Shown one piece after another: positions 42,701-56,500 of a stretch of 64,000 nucleotides of DNA; position 1 is the stretch's first letter, and each line of letters starts with the position of its first letter. Both the position numbers and the translations under genes were made by a program. The stretch is taken from the NCBI GenBank assembly GCA_023376005.1, contig CM042160.1, positions 87,601,894-87,665,893 on the forward strand. The letters run 5' to 3'. This DNA is from Doryteuthis pealeii (lineage: Eukaryota; Mollusca; Cephalopoda; Myopsida; Loliginidae). A model generated the notes under the pieces. It searched no databases. It saw only the letters and a list, made by a program, of their open reading frames with translations, and was not told the DNA's origin.

Positions 42701-43942
42701 TTTTCTTTTTATGAGATTAGCCAATTAATAATTATCGAATGAGTAAAAAGAAATCTCCTAAAAATTAATTATTCATTATTTTTTACATTTTATTTTTCCA
42801 TTTTTGGTACTTATTTTTCATAGAAAGCCACTGTAAAATTTAAAAAATTTTTATTCATAACTTCGGTTTTATTTTTATCTCTTATTTTACTGTAATTAGA
42901 AAACTATGAGACCAACTTGAAAAAAATGTTTCCCCCCAACATAAGGGATGTAAATTAAGTGACCTGAAAAAAATGAGAAAGTTTTGAAATAATAATAAAT
43001 GCATTATAAAGATCATTAATTGATAAATAACGACTGAAAATTTTTTGATAATTCCCTGATTTTTGGTAAATTATTTTCGGGGGGTAAGTCATTTTGTCAA
43101 ATGCATTTTAGGACCATTTTGGGATTCCTAGGGTTTGCTAAAATATTTAGCGAACCCATATGTCTACTAATTGCACGCAATTATCAATAAAATGGTGTCT
43201 GAGTTTTAATGTAGATTTGTTTTTTGTTTATTAGGTATCACCAAAACGGTCACGTGATCAGTTATGCCATCTTGAATAAAGGAAATATTTTCCAAACTTT
43301 GTTTATCCAAAAATCTTGTAACGATGACAGGGTTGTTACAAAGAAAAACAGTTAATTCAAGATCAAATTATCCGATTGGGAAAAATTACATTTTATTAAA
43401 ATAAATAAAACTATCCATATTACATGCGAAAGGGTAATTTTCAGGCCGCAATTTAGACAGAAAAATTACATCTACATATGGCTGCCTGTAATGAACTACT
43501 TTTTTTTAGCCAAATTAGCCAAAGCACTATTTTTTTAGCCAAAGCACTATTAAAATGAAATAATCTTTAAAACTTTAATATTAAATTTACTATAAATGAA
43601 TAAAAACTTGAAAAAATTTAATATTAAAATTTCACAGTGAAATTGTGGTACCTATTGTTTATTTGTTTAATGGCATATTGACACCTTAATGGATCATCAA
43701 TGCTGAAATCTGATTCATTGATCAAAATGCAATTTTCACCTAGATTTGTCTCCTACCCCCAATTTTGTGCGTATGGGACTATAAAACATATTCTTAATTT
43801 AATTGCAAAAGGATTGAAATAGTGTTTATTTGACTCATTTCAACTGGGGTGAAATATTGGACACATTGGCAGCTACACATTTATATTTTCTCTTTATTTT
43901 TCAGTGAAATTCTTGTTGGTCAAATCTAACTGCAACCCAAAA

Positions 43943-44011
43943 ATGAGGACCCGTAAATTGAAGTATGCTCAGAGGAATTCAGCAAATACAAATGTCAATG
44001 TCTTATAAATA
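43943..44011 (+). pseudogene. Second, indel-broken copy of ZNHIT3-like exon 1
   Basis: It lies in the second direct-repeat copy and matches 35,494-35,570, including the acceptor (tcag at 43,901) and donor (gtaagt at 44,012). It is 69 rather than 77 bases long. Bases are missing in runs after the ATG and in the second Cys pair, destroying the frame and the ligands. No exon 2 follows, because the sequence runs into the inverted arm at 45,785. It could be a pseudogenic duplicate, but equivalent deletions through the whole surrounding 6 kb make consensus error an equally good explanation. Confidence 0.6.
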
Positions 44012-45504
44012 GTAAGTCTTCTATTTCTTTACTGGCAAAGGAACTGTTTTGTAATACAGGTACAAGTGATAACCTACTCAGTTTCACCATAAGGATCTTC
44101 AGGGTTAAATCACTGGATTAATCAAGATATTGATTAATTACAGTTGATTGCACGTGTGTATTGATTAGCATGCAGTCAACTGCAATTAACAATATTTTGA
44201 TTAATCCAGTGGATTTAACCTGAAGATCCTTATGGTGAAACTCGAGTAGGTTATTACTGTGTTTTACATTTATAATTTGTCTACAACGTATTGAGCACTT
44301 TATATTTTTATATCGCTGCCTTATCATTGTGATACTCTGCATCAACTAACATTGTGACCTGTTTCCAGTAAGTTACCTTTTCCACAAATACATATATATC
44401 TTATTATAATGGAGATTGTTTGTTGTCTGTCTGTAACCGAAACTATATTACTCTAAGTCAATTCCCTTAGTTATTGACGTCACATTGACCATGAATTATT
44501 TTTTATTTAAACCTCAATTATTAATAAATTGTTAACATTATTAATACTGTTAACCATATCTACTATAACGATATGCAATTATATTATATATACAGAAAAT
44601 TGCGGTTTACAGAGTGAACGGGAAGGCTAATTTGCATATTGATATTAAAAATGTGATTTTATAAATATGTGCTTAGTATTATTGATTTCTAATTGTTTGG
44701 TTTTATTTTAATGATATAAGCAAAATCTCTTCAATTAATCTTAAATGAAATCCATTAACAAGAAAAAATAACTGTCATTTTATTCTTTACTTCCTCTTTT
44801 AACTAAATACTTAAATTAGAAAAATAACAATGAAGACGAGAGTGGTGGAAGAGTAAGTTAGATTTTTCGATTATAAATGAATCTGTTTCAAATCTTTTTA
44901 TCTGCATCTTATTTAGTTTCATTAGCCTTTCTAATTAATACGTATTTTATTACATTAAAACTTAAAATATTGACCCGGAGGGTGCATATATTTGCTAGTA
45001 TAATATTATTTATATTAATATATATATTCTACACGGATGAGTTTAGCTAAGAGAAGGGCAGGCAAAAATTGCCCTGGTGAAACCTGTAACAATGAAAGCC
45101 CCAGCAATTTTTTTTTATTATTTGAATAGTTTGTTTTTTAGTTGTACAAAGTAATATTATATGTAATCTTTTTAAAAAATTGATAAAAATAAACAAAAGC
45201 TTTAAAATCAAATATTTGTATTTATGGTACGAAGTTGACAGTGTCCTACTTGTGCATTACGCTTGTCTAGTCGCTTTTAAACTTCTCTATCCACTCGTAC
45301 ACGCTTCTACTGTGTGTTAATCCAAAGATATCTTTGCTGGTAGAAAGTTCAACAGTAATTGATTTGAGGGAGTTGCAAACGATCTTAAATGCTTTCTGTC
45401 CTCATCTCTACTTGGCCAATTTTTACTGGAAGTGCCTGCTATTGTTGGAGGTCATAAATAGAAGTGACAATTTGTGTGCATCTTATACCATATAGATAGG
45501 AAGC

Positions 45505-45770
45505 GCGTGGTTAATGGTTAAAGTCATAGGAAATGGACTCGGCACCTCGAGTTCAATCCTGGACATGGTAATTGCATTTCACTTAGTGCTAATTCCCTTG
45601 GGAAAGTATATGCTCTACTCTCCTCCAGCTATGGGCAAATAGCGCGGCAGACTGGGCTCTTTAATCTTGGTTAGGCACTGGTTAGGAGAAGGAAAACTCT
45701 GAATTACACCTGTTGAACACCGCTTAAGAAATGATCGTGTCACATCCTGCTCAGCCGGGGGGTAAATATT
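45505..45770 (+). repeat. SINE-B, second direct copy
   Basis: Indel-rich copy of 37,135-37,430; the A box has lost bases. Confidence 0.8.
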
Positions 45771-45784
45771 ATTACCATTATAAT

Positions 45785-45945
45785 GCCCAGATGGGGTAAT
45801 CTGATCTGTGCGGTAAAGTTGGGAGTGACGGTAGGTGTGCGCTCTATCTCCAGCAAAAAAAAATATTTTTAATCTTTCTTGTGTAAAGCCCTAGCGAAAC
45901 GTGGTGGTTCCTTGCTGACGGCTATACGACAATAGCCACTGTGCC
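45785..45945 (+). repeat. SINE-A start of the right arm
   Basis: It begins inside the linker (cccagatggggtaatctgat) with no tRNA head, and is the complement of the copy at 28,966-29,131. It marks the junction with the direct repeat. Confidence 0.8.
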
Positions 45946-46059
45946 AACTTCCTTATGAATTGAAAGAGTCGATCATTTGTAGACGCAAAACGTAATGTAA
46001 TTTTGACTCTCCAACAATATGAAACGAATTACTTGAATTGAAGAGTGGTAGGTACCAAC

Positions 46060-49000
46060 CAACTTTCCCTGTGAATTTATCCCCCCCCGTCTATATTAAG
46101 AATAAAACTTGCATAAAGAATAATACTATCTTGAAATAGTTGTTCTAATTTATATTCGGGAATATTTTTTACGAGGTCTTCCCTCCCTATTTTATTTATG
46201 AAATATGAAAAATGAACGACAATATCGATTTTTACTTTTTTTTCTATGAAAGATAAAGTCTGAATAATATATCAGAGGATTTTTTATAAATCTCATGCAA
46301 GAGCTTTTTAGTAAAAGAACCAGAATAAAGAATTCTGCTAAAAAAATAACGTAATTTATGAGGAATTGCGTCCGTCTCCTGCCATCAAAAATTGCTACCC
46401 CGTACTATTAAATAACGACCACACTCAGTCTATTAAAAACTATCCATCTTCATATCTATCTATCTATCTCAATTTGTTCATAATTTATCTATATTATTTA
46501 ATACTCAGATTTTTTTTTCATGTTTGTTAAGTCTTGTTTTTAGTTTAATAACAAGAATTACGAAAAAAAGAAAGCGACCCCCCCGCACCCAAAATAACAT
46601 TTACTGTCGAAAATATTATTATCTCATTTGTTCGATCTACTATATTATTTGTTAGTTTATCTCCTCATCATCTCAGTCTATTGAAACTATATATCATCTT
46701 CATATCTAAAAAAAAATTACGACAAATTCGATAATAACAGAATTACGACCACTGGGGTTGTTATTTTGATAGTCCGACCGGATAGGAATTTTTGAGGGCC
46801 GGAGACGGGACGCACTTCCTCATAAATTACCAAAATATATAAGAATGAGTTTGCTTATTGATATTTTGGTAATTTATGAGGAAAGTGCGTCCGGTCTCGC
46901 CCAAAATTGCTACCGGTGACTATCAAAATAACACCAGCTGGTCGTAATTCTTGTTTATTTTCGTAATTGAAAAGACAACTGTTTTATTATTTTTCACGAT
47001 AACGGATGATTTTCCCCAATACGATAATTTGATCGTTGAATTGGCATTTTTTCTTGTAAAAACTCTTTATGTTCGTTATTCTTTTTTGCGAGATTTAAAA
47101 AGAAAGTTCAAAAATATTTACGTTTCTTCCTTCAATGTGGCCTAAATGTCACGTGGGCTTTTTGGTGTCCTAACGCCAAACAACTTGACACTTTGTACAT
47201 AAGTGTTTAGTTATCATGTTGTTGTTGTAGTGAATAAAGTATCAATTACTGATATCACTAACAAAGCCGGTCAGAGTAGAGTTCAACGCTATAAAGTCGT
47301 CGTCGGAGGAATTCTTATTAATAATATTCAGATGTTGTTAATTGGTAATAAAAATATATGAATGAATGAATGTTTAATGAGAGGAACATCTATTCGGTTC
47401 TCAAAGTAAAAACTTCAAGGCTGATTAAACGAAGAACAAAATCCGCTGTGAAGTGATCTCTGATATGTGATTTTTCTGATAGTATCAGCCTCCAGGATCG
47501 CAAGAGGTCAACTTTATGCGGGGTAGAGGGTGCCAAAATAGTTCGTAGTAGCAGTAAGGAGATATAAGAGATGAGCTACGCGAAGAGACGTCAGTGTTCA
47601 GAGAGATAGCTTTTGAGTTTCAACTCGTGATGTAACAGTAGATGCCAGGAAGTTAGTAGAACTGTCCTTTGCCAAGTTTAAGGACAGAGGAAAGTAGTAT
47701 TCTTTTTAGAACTCATTTTGTCTATTTTAACTCATGAGATGAGACAAACGTACTACCACTCCGGGTCAGAGGAATATGGGATTTCTCACTGTTGAGTATT
47801 AGCCGCATTCTTGGCCAGATGTTAAATAAGTAAGCAAGTCAATAAGTATCCGGTGTTAAGTATTCTTTGTAAGTCGACTCCAAGCTGATCAAATAGCAGT
47901 TGAGCTAAGATTAGTAAGGCCTTGTATAAATATACAAACAACAGCAGCAGCGCAGCAGCAGCAATGAGTGATTGGATAATAGGTTGTCTTTCCCTTGGTC
48001 ACGTGGTAGTCAACGAGTCTATATTTAAGTAGTGACCGTCGGCACAAGCTCGCTTCGCAACATTGTTAGTGAGGTTCGAATCCTCAATGGCCCCATACTT
48101 ATGACCTTGGTGCATATCTAAGCTAAGCTTAGTAAATAATATATCTAAAAATTTGGTGTAATGGTTAGCAAGCTAGATTAGCAGACCATTGTTAGTGAGT
48201 TGATTCTCACTGGCGCCCACTTCTGGCCTTGTGCCACATCTAAGCTAGCTTAGTAAATAACTAATATCCCAAAAATCCAACACTAAACCTTTTGGCATAA
48301 AAGTCATGGATGGTTGGCATGCCGTTACATCAAATCATAATCAATGAAAGCTAGTTTGGAGAGCTGATTGTCTGTACTGCGCCACGATACAGAGCTAGGA
48401 AATAATGTTCCTTATTCTCTCAACGAGCGACGGGCCGAAAACAATAGGTGTTCGATATTTGGTGCAGTACTAAATAAACAAAAAGGACAGAATTGTCCGT
48501 GACAACAAACACGTGACGTAGGAGGTAGGCCTTACATCCCAGTGGAGACATTATGTCTCCCACATAATTTGCCGATCAAGGTGAACACCAAGGGATTTAA
48601 AAGTAATCCCTATTTTAAACTATTTCTAATTTGTTCATATGCAGTTACATTTTTCTGTAAATCTTGCAATTAAATCTATCTTTATTTTTTATTTATTTAT
48701 TTGCTATTGTTCATGGAATGAGTGAATCACCATTTTCCCTGGAGGAGGATGGTAGACGTGGTCCGTAGAGTGGGCGGCCACATAACGCTTTAGTCCTTTT
48801 CCTTCTTCTTTTTCTTTATTTTAAAACCTGCAACATTAGTCTAATTAAGAAATTAGACTGATCATGTGAAAACTTTATCTCTTAATTCCCATTATAAAAA
48901 AGATAGATTGGTGGTGAGGACGCTTTAACTGAGTCGGTAGAGCAAGGTTCGGTTCGATAACAAATCCTACCAACGCTGCACGTGAGTAGCACAGGCTTGG

Positions 49001-49990
49001 TAATCTGATCTGCGACAGATAAAGTATCTGTCTAGCGCTAGCGAAAAGGGGATATACTTCTCGTGTTCGGCTAATACGGACAATAGACGACTTTTTACAT
49101 TTACTTTTTACTATTCCCGTTGATAGCCAGGTTTTTTGAGTTTTTTTTTAATTTTTAATTTTTTAATTAATTTTTTTTTTTTTTTACATCACTGGCCATA
49201 ATGCACATTCCATGATCTTGGCCTTATTTTCCATATTGGCCAGAATCACTTTGAACGATAGTAGAAGTTTTCGAGTGGTTTTTTTTCCTATTCTCTCGGA
49301 TACCACTCAACAACTCCATGGGTCCCACTGCTGTCTATAAACCTCGCGACCTGTCGGCCCAACAGAATTTCTGCTTTCGGTAAAGTACGGAAAATCCCAT
49401 GTCCTTCACTCCGCTGTTTTCACATGAGCTAAAAGTCAACATTGATCAGTTGATTTTTAAATCAAGGTTGCCAACCTGAAAAATAAAAAATCTGTCTCAT
49501 TACTTTTCAATCAGAGTTACCACTGAAAAATAAATAAAAATCTGTCTCGTTACTAACAGAAACAAACATGATAAAAATGAAATAAAAATGGTGGTGCTCA
49601 GCCCGTTTGGATTTGGGGGGGGGGGGGTAAGTCCCACCCCGAGTAAAAGGCTTACCTCGTTGCTCCTGTACAAATTAATGATAACCTTTTCTTCTTCTTT
49701 CAAGACTTTCGTTATAACTATTTGTATTTGATTGTTGTTAAATGTGCTCAGACAATAAAGTCGTATTTTGTTATGTACCTTTTTGTTGGATTTCGTTGCT
49801 TGTAGAATAATCAATAAAGTTCCAATTAACGTCGAATTGGTAAGAGAAGGCACAAGTAGCGTAACTTTAATACGGATCTAATCTTGTATCATACTGCAGA
49901 ATGCCAGGGTATTTAAGAAGCCTCATAAATCATAGAAACCAAGCAGCCAATCAGGACTCAAGGAATGCCAATCACCAAATACATGAATGG
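46060..49990. other. Mirror of 24.9-28.9 kb, indel-rich
   Basis: It contains, inverted, the GGTACCACCAA element (46,060-47,170) with its degraded palindrome, the repeat D core (47,730-47,775), (CTG)n, SINE-C (48,040-48,255), the GGCATG motif and SINE-A (48,916-49,092). No gene. Confidence 0.75.
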
Positions 49991-50565
49991 ACTATTCTTG
50001 AGTTCCATAAGTACCCAGCTGTCTTGGGCACTATGTTCAGTTGTGCTTAGCCAGTTGCTATGTCCAACCACAGTATACTGACTATTATTGAGTTCATAAG
50101 TACCAGCTGTCTATAGGCACTAGTTCAGTTGTGCTTAGCCAGTTTGCTATTGTCAAACCAACAGTATACTGACTATTATTGAGTTCCATAAGTACCAGCT
50201 GTCTTAGGCACTAGTTCAGTTGTGCTTAGCCAGTTGCTATTGTCCCAAAACCAACAGTATACTGACTATTATTGATTTCCATAAGTACCAGCTTGTCTAG
50301 GGCACTAGTTTTATGTGCTTAGCCAGTTGCTATTGTCAACCAACAGTAATACTGGGACTATTATTGAGTTTCCATAAGTACCAGCTGTCTTAGGACTAGT
50401 TCAGTTGTGCTTAGCCAGTTGCTATTGTCCCAAACCAACAGTATACTGCTATATTGATTTCCATAAGTACCAGCTGCTCTTGGCATAGTTCAGTTTGTGC
50501 TTAGCCGTTGCATTTCCAAACCAACAGTATATGACTGACTGACTGACTGACTGACTGACTCAATA
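49990..50565 (-). repeat. 92-bp minisatellite, six noisy units, with (GACT)n
   Basis: Mirror of 24,412-24,796, but with six units that each carry different small insertions or deletions; it ends in ctgactgactgactgactga. Confidence 0.9.
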
Positions 50566-53500
50566 GTTGCATATATATTCACCCACGTTCGGAGCTTTTT
50601 CAGAAGCCCCCAAACGTATTATAAGAAATGGTTTTAGCGCAAGAAAATATACCCACATTTTAATTCTTATAGTCTCGTTATTTACAGATACGGTTATCAT
50701 TATTCTTAAATTCTTGTAATGTTATTTCTTTCGTCTCTTATTATCGGATTACTGCCTCTCTTTCGTCGGTGGTTCGGGTGTTCGGGTTCTTCCTTATCGG
50801 CCGGGTATCTTCTTCATCAAGGCGTTGTCTTTTTCTCTGCTTGTTCCGTCGCCGGTCCTTCTTCGCAGATTATCGTTTTGTAATTCATGCAGGAACTTTT
50901 GTATAGTATAATATTGAAGCACGCTTCACAAATGCGAACTGTTTTCACACTTTACAAATATGAAACTGATCTCACATTTCAAAAACCTGAACTTTTATTA
51001 CATTACACACACACGAACCTTTTCACATTTAACGAACTGAACTGTTTTAACTCTTAACGTCCTATTATTGAGAATTCTGTGGTTGGGGGGTTATCGGTCC
51101 TTGGCCTAAGAGCCTCTGTTTCAAAACAACCAATCACAACTAGAATACTTTGGCGGTAAACCAAAGTGGGAAACTCATCCTTTTTCTGCTCGACCAGCAT
51201 CGAAGCGGACACAAATTGAACGTTCTCCTCATATCCAGCATTGCGACAGATAAGCCGCAGCAGGGATCCGATAATTCACCCTACCTCAGGAGTCAGCTAA
51301 GTTTCTTTTTAACAATCACCTACATTTGTGCAGACGCACTAAAATTTTGCAACCTTTATTGTTGTATATAATTCTGTAATACAAGTCTTTATTCCTATTT
51401 CAAGTTTGTTCGTTTTATTTCTTAACTCTTGAACTGTCTGTCACCATTCGTGTTAAATCTTTATACTATACTCCTCATTCCAGGCGCCCGCCAAAGTCTC
51501 CTTCGTTTTCCCTAATCGCCCAAACGATATCCTTTGTTTAAATGTAATATCAAACATATTTAGAAAATTTTTTTATTAAGGGTAACTTAACAGGTAACTT
51601 TAGATGCAAGGTCATTTTTAGCCATTTTTTAATATATCCTTATAGGAATGCTCTGAACTTAGAAATAGGATGTTAGGAGTTAAAATTAATCAGACAATTT
51701 TTAATCAGGGTTACTGGCCTGAAAAATAATTTTTTTAAAATCTCTTTTTCAAACGTCCTTGTCTGCTTTGGTCTTCTGTCGTGTGTCTTCTTCGCTATTA
51801 AATCTATCTGATCTATGCTGTTGTCTAAAACATCCCAGTAAGATAGACAACGAGACTGTGTCAGTGTAATAATATAATAGTGAAGAAAGAAAACAAAACA
51901 AAAAGAAAGAAAGAAAGAAAAAAAACAGTAAATTATACTTAAACTAAAATAGTGCAAAAATGATTATAGACTGACCCAAAATAAAATAGCTCCCAGTTTT
52001 ACAAGATATTATTAAAGCAAAGAGAAGAGTTCAAAAGAAAGCTTTAATTTGTACGAAGTGTCTCGCACAGATTAATTTAAAGTCGTCGTTTCTTGTTCTG
52101 TTCAGCTTTTTGCTTTGTTTAGTTTTTTTTTCCTTGGAGATTAGTTGAACAATAACAGCTTCCTTTCGAAGCTTTTTAAAATAATATCGTTTTACGTACA
52201 CACGTAACGCAGGAGAGTGTATCAGTACGTAGTCCTTTTCTAATCACAGCTTAGTATTGTGTTAGTATTATCATTAATTCTAAAGACTTGTGAGGATTAA
52301 GATTTAAAAAAACAAACTTCTATGAGCCTTCAGACCGGAAGAACCCCGAGCATGTGCATGAAAAAGAACCCACTTCCGACCCCAAGATAATCTCGGATGA
52401 GAGCCTAAATTGGGAATCAACACTATTACTGGTCAAGAAGGAATTTCCTCTCCACGTGGTGGGCTATGACCCATGAATAAAGCCTGAATCCTAAAACTAC
52501 CTTTTGTCTTGTCTCTTCCTTTTCTTTCCTTGAATTCCTTTTCAGCGCGACCACCAAATATAATAGGGTCAATAGGGAAAACCTGTCAAAAGAAAAACAC
52601 TATCGGAAATTATTCTTCATTTTCGGAAAGCACCGATCATTGAACTAAAGGGCGCCGTTAATAAAAAGGGTAGGGAAAAAATAAAATTACGAACGGTCTT
52701 GCTTGATAAAGAAAAAGAACTTTTACAAATAACTCCACAAAGGAGGCAAATAATTAAATATATACAATGTGGAGCACCCCTTCGTCACCATTGCTCCCTG
52801 GTCCACTCTGACCGGAGTGGTAGTACTGTTAGGGGTCCCATCTATGGGTTAAATAGAAAAATGTTTTATAAAAAAATGAATTTTACTGATAACTACATAT
52901 ATATGTTAGGGTATGAAACGAAACTGTTGGCATTTCACATAACGCTAATACCCTTGGGAAGGGTATGAATCCATATATTCTCCATCCAGCTATGGGTTAA
53001 ATAGTAGGGCAGACTGGCTCTTTAACCTTGGGTAGGTAACCAGTCTAGGAGAGGGATAACTCTGAATTCAAATTCCTGAAGTCAGAGTCGTTTGATTGGT
53101 TCAGGATTCCTTGATGCACAATTCTTTCCTATCGACTGTGCAAAAAGTGTGGAAATGATCCTACACAAGCCTTCACCAATATAAACAAATCACTGTGCTG
53201 TTGTTCATTGGATGAACCCACTTCGACGAGAGAGTCCATTTTTTTTAATGTTACGGTATTTGCTCTCACCCCACTTATGAGCACTGGACACAAGGTCTCA
53301 TTTTTACGTGGGTGCATAAAAAAATTAGAATTGCATAGAATTCCCATGCAGACGCAAATAAACAATTTTAGGCGCCAGGTAACAAAAAAACAAATACAAA
53401 AAACAGAAAGAAAAGACTTACTGTAGAAAGGTTAAACAAAAGAACCCTTCAAATACATTCTCTCGCAGGAGAGGGTCAACATTAGATTGAAGATGAAGTC

Positions 53501-56500
53501 CTTTCAAATGTCTCTTGTTCCTTTTCGCCAAAGACAAGGCTCGGAAGTTGAAAATATTTTGACTGAAAGATAAACCTTCTTTCAGTCACTTGCCCTTTCT
53601 CGTTAAAGAACAAGGCTCTCAGAAGGATGACAGGGCTGGCTCTTCTGAGCTGGTATCTCACTTTTCTCTCCCCGTCGTCCGTTTTTTTTTTTCAAAAGGG
53701 ATGGACACTCAAACAACAATGTCTTCCGTGGTTAGAAGAATATGTGAAAGAAACCGCGACCTTTCTCGCACAAAGGAAAATGAAGAAACCACCGTCTCAG
53801 CCTTTCTAGGAATTCTGTAGGGTTGCAACAGCAACAAGCCACCTTTTCTCAATCAAGGTTTTTTTTAAAAACCGGCCAATGTCCGTTTTGAAGCAGCTAA
53901 GGGGTTCGTCACTTAGTGCTAAGACAGGATAATCTGCCGGTCGCGCTTCGCTTCCCACTTCCAAGAGGCTGGTTAGGGTGTGCCATGTCAAAGCCAGGAG
54001 GACTGCTAGCACATCCTTTCCCCTCGCTGGTCAATTTCAAAAAGAGGCAGATTTTAGGGGCACGTGACTGATTCCAATACCTGGAGCTAGCAACAGGGAC
54101 CCTTTTCTTCCACTTATTTTCGTAGAAAAAATACGAAACAAGAGACATTGAAAGGCGGATAAAATATATGCATTTAAACTATACAAAATATTTATTTAAA
54201 TAAAAATTTCCGACAGCACCAGGAATAACCAGTAACCTTTAAACCGAAATACTAAGATACTTGTCACCCACCAAGTGTTTCAACACGTAGTCCTTTTCTA
54301 ATCTCTGCTTAGTACTGTGTTAGTATAGAATTTATTCCAAGACTAACAGCAACAAATAAATGAATTAAAACTTAGTAAAATTCTAACGGTTTATTTAACA
54401 ACAAAACAATGACTAACATTATAAACCTCCTTCCTATGTATATAGTTAAGTTTGAGAGACTTACCAGTGTGATGGAGAGGAAATTTGAGGATATCTAATA
54501 TCTTCTGTTTTAGTCAATTCTCGGAGATGATTTCTGGTCGATTACTCCTGGAACGGATCGGAAATATCGATATGATATTGGCCCCGAAACGACTGGGAGC
54601 GTTACGTGACTGCTACGTCCAATCACAGAAAGTATCTCTCTCGCTTAACTCCACACATAGAAATAAACGTATTTTACAGACCCAACATTAGTTTCACGCG
54701 TGTCTCCCTGTGTATCACACTGAACTGTATCTGGTGATGAGGCACCACACCCGGCCGCTGATCTGGTGAGTGAGCTAAAAATAAATCGCATGGTCCCAAG
54801 AAGTCTTCCCACAGGCAGCACCTGCACCCTTGTCTAAAAACGGACTGGGTCGGGTTTATTGCTCAGTACTTTAGGCACCCCTCAGCCTCTGATCCGGTGG
54901 ATATCATCAAGGTGTGCCGACAGCACGGATTCCCTTTACTCTCTCATGCCACAGAGATTGATATTCAAAAATTGGCCTGTTCAGCCACTCGCATAGATGC
55001 AGTTTTTAAAAAATTGGACACTACGCTATCGTCTTTTACAGAAGGAAGGATGCCAACAATAGTATTATTTTTTTTCTTTATAATTAACATAAAAGTTTTT
55101 TTTTTTTTATAAAGAAAAGCCTCAAATTCCATATAGCTATATCACGCACAAAATCCCGTTGAGTGTTTCAGCCTGATCTTTCCACTTAAAAAAGAACACT
55201 CGCTCGTTAGTCGACTCGAAAACTTAAATCCAACCGTTTCTCACCACTGTAAAAAAACGTTCACCCCGACAGTCAGTAGAGCATTGCAAGGTTCCAGATT
55301 CGATACCAGTTCTCTTCAACTTAGTGCATGAGTCACACAGCTTGGGTAATTTGATCTGTGCAGTCAAGTGAAGAGTTGACAGTAGATCTGGCACTCCACC
55401 TCAGCAAACCTCAACAACAAAAAAAATCTCCCTGGTCTAGTGCTGGCAAAAAGGGAATAGACTCCCTTGATCTCTGGTTCATACCGAATTTATTTACTAT
55501 TTCTGCCAGTTCATGAAACCAAACAAATATAATTACCTACAAACTATTTGCTTACAAATCATATATACAACCCCCCCCAAAAAAAAAACATGATATGGCA
55601 TTAAATAGCCCTCAAGGGTTGATACGCCATTAAACAAAATATATCAAGCACAAAACCTCGTTGGGTCTTTCAGCCGAATTTTTCCACTTAAAAAGTAACA
55701 CTCGCTCATCAGTCGACTCGAAAACTTAAGTCCAATCATTTCTCACCACTGTAAAAAACCTTTTTTCGACAGAACTCGCAACGGTATCTATTCTTCTCTG
55801 CGGTCAAACCATTTCGGCCAACAGGAGTGGCAGCAATCCTACCACTCGTGATCAGGAGGTTTTGCCGTGACTGTCCGACTTCGTAGTCAACTGGATTAGA
55901 GTTCGCGTCGGACTAGAAACCGCCTACATATGTCGCGCGCCACTCGTTGTCTTTTTGAACGACGAAGACGAGCCGACTTATCGAAGACAGCCAACTGCTC
56001 GCCATGCCGGTCATTTTCACTACACTCCCCCATGATCTGTTGATCATTTATGGGACAACCCGAGATGGGTCTCTTACGTCTAGTGGTCCTTCTTGGTAAT
56101 ACTACAATAGCTTAGGGTTTCAGCGGGTGAAAAACAACTAACCACCCAAATAACAACCTAACCCCATAGGACCAAATCAAGAACTATCCTCAAGAGCTAG
56201 CTTAATTGCCACCCTATGAGGTGTCTTTTAAGCAAGTAGATAAATAAATTTGGATTATATTGTAGTAAGTTGTGTGTTATATATATTCTATATATATGTT
56301 GTACACATCTTACTAACTTTAAACATGACTCAACACAATGAAAAAATAACGAAGTCGTATTAAAATAAACAACCTGTATTAAATAAAGTTACAGAAATGT
56401 AGAACAGCATACCGGGCAAAGTCCTTTCTTTTATATGTTCTTGTTTTAACAGTTCATATTTTATCTTCTTTCATTTTCCGATAATGGAGCTGACTTGTTG

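Larger units (their letters stand above)
39868..45780 (+). repeat. Direct repeat, copy 2 (5.9 kb, indel-rich)
   Basis: This is the second copy of 31,212-37,440, about 5% shorter through scattered small deletions, often in homopolymers or dinucleotides. It carries degraded versions of every feature in copy 1, including broken ZNHIT3-like exon 1, a Helitron-like element at about 44,396-45,000, a hairpin at 44,069-44,254 and a SINE-B copy. It abuts the right palindrome arm directly. Confidence 0.92.
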
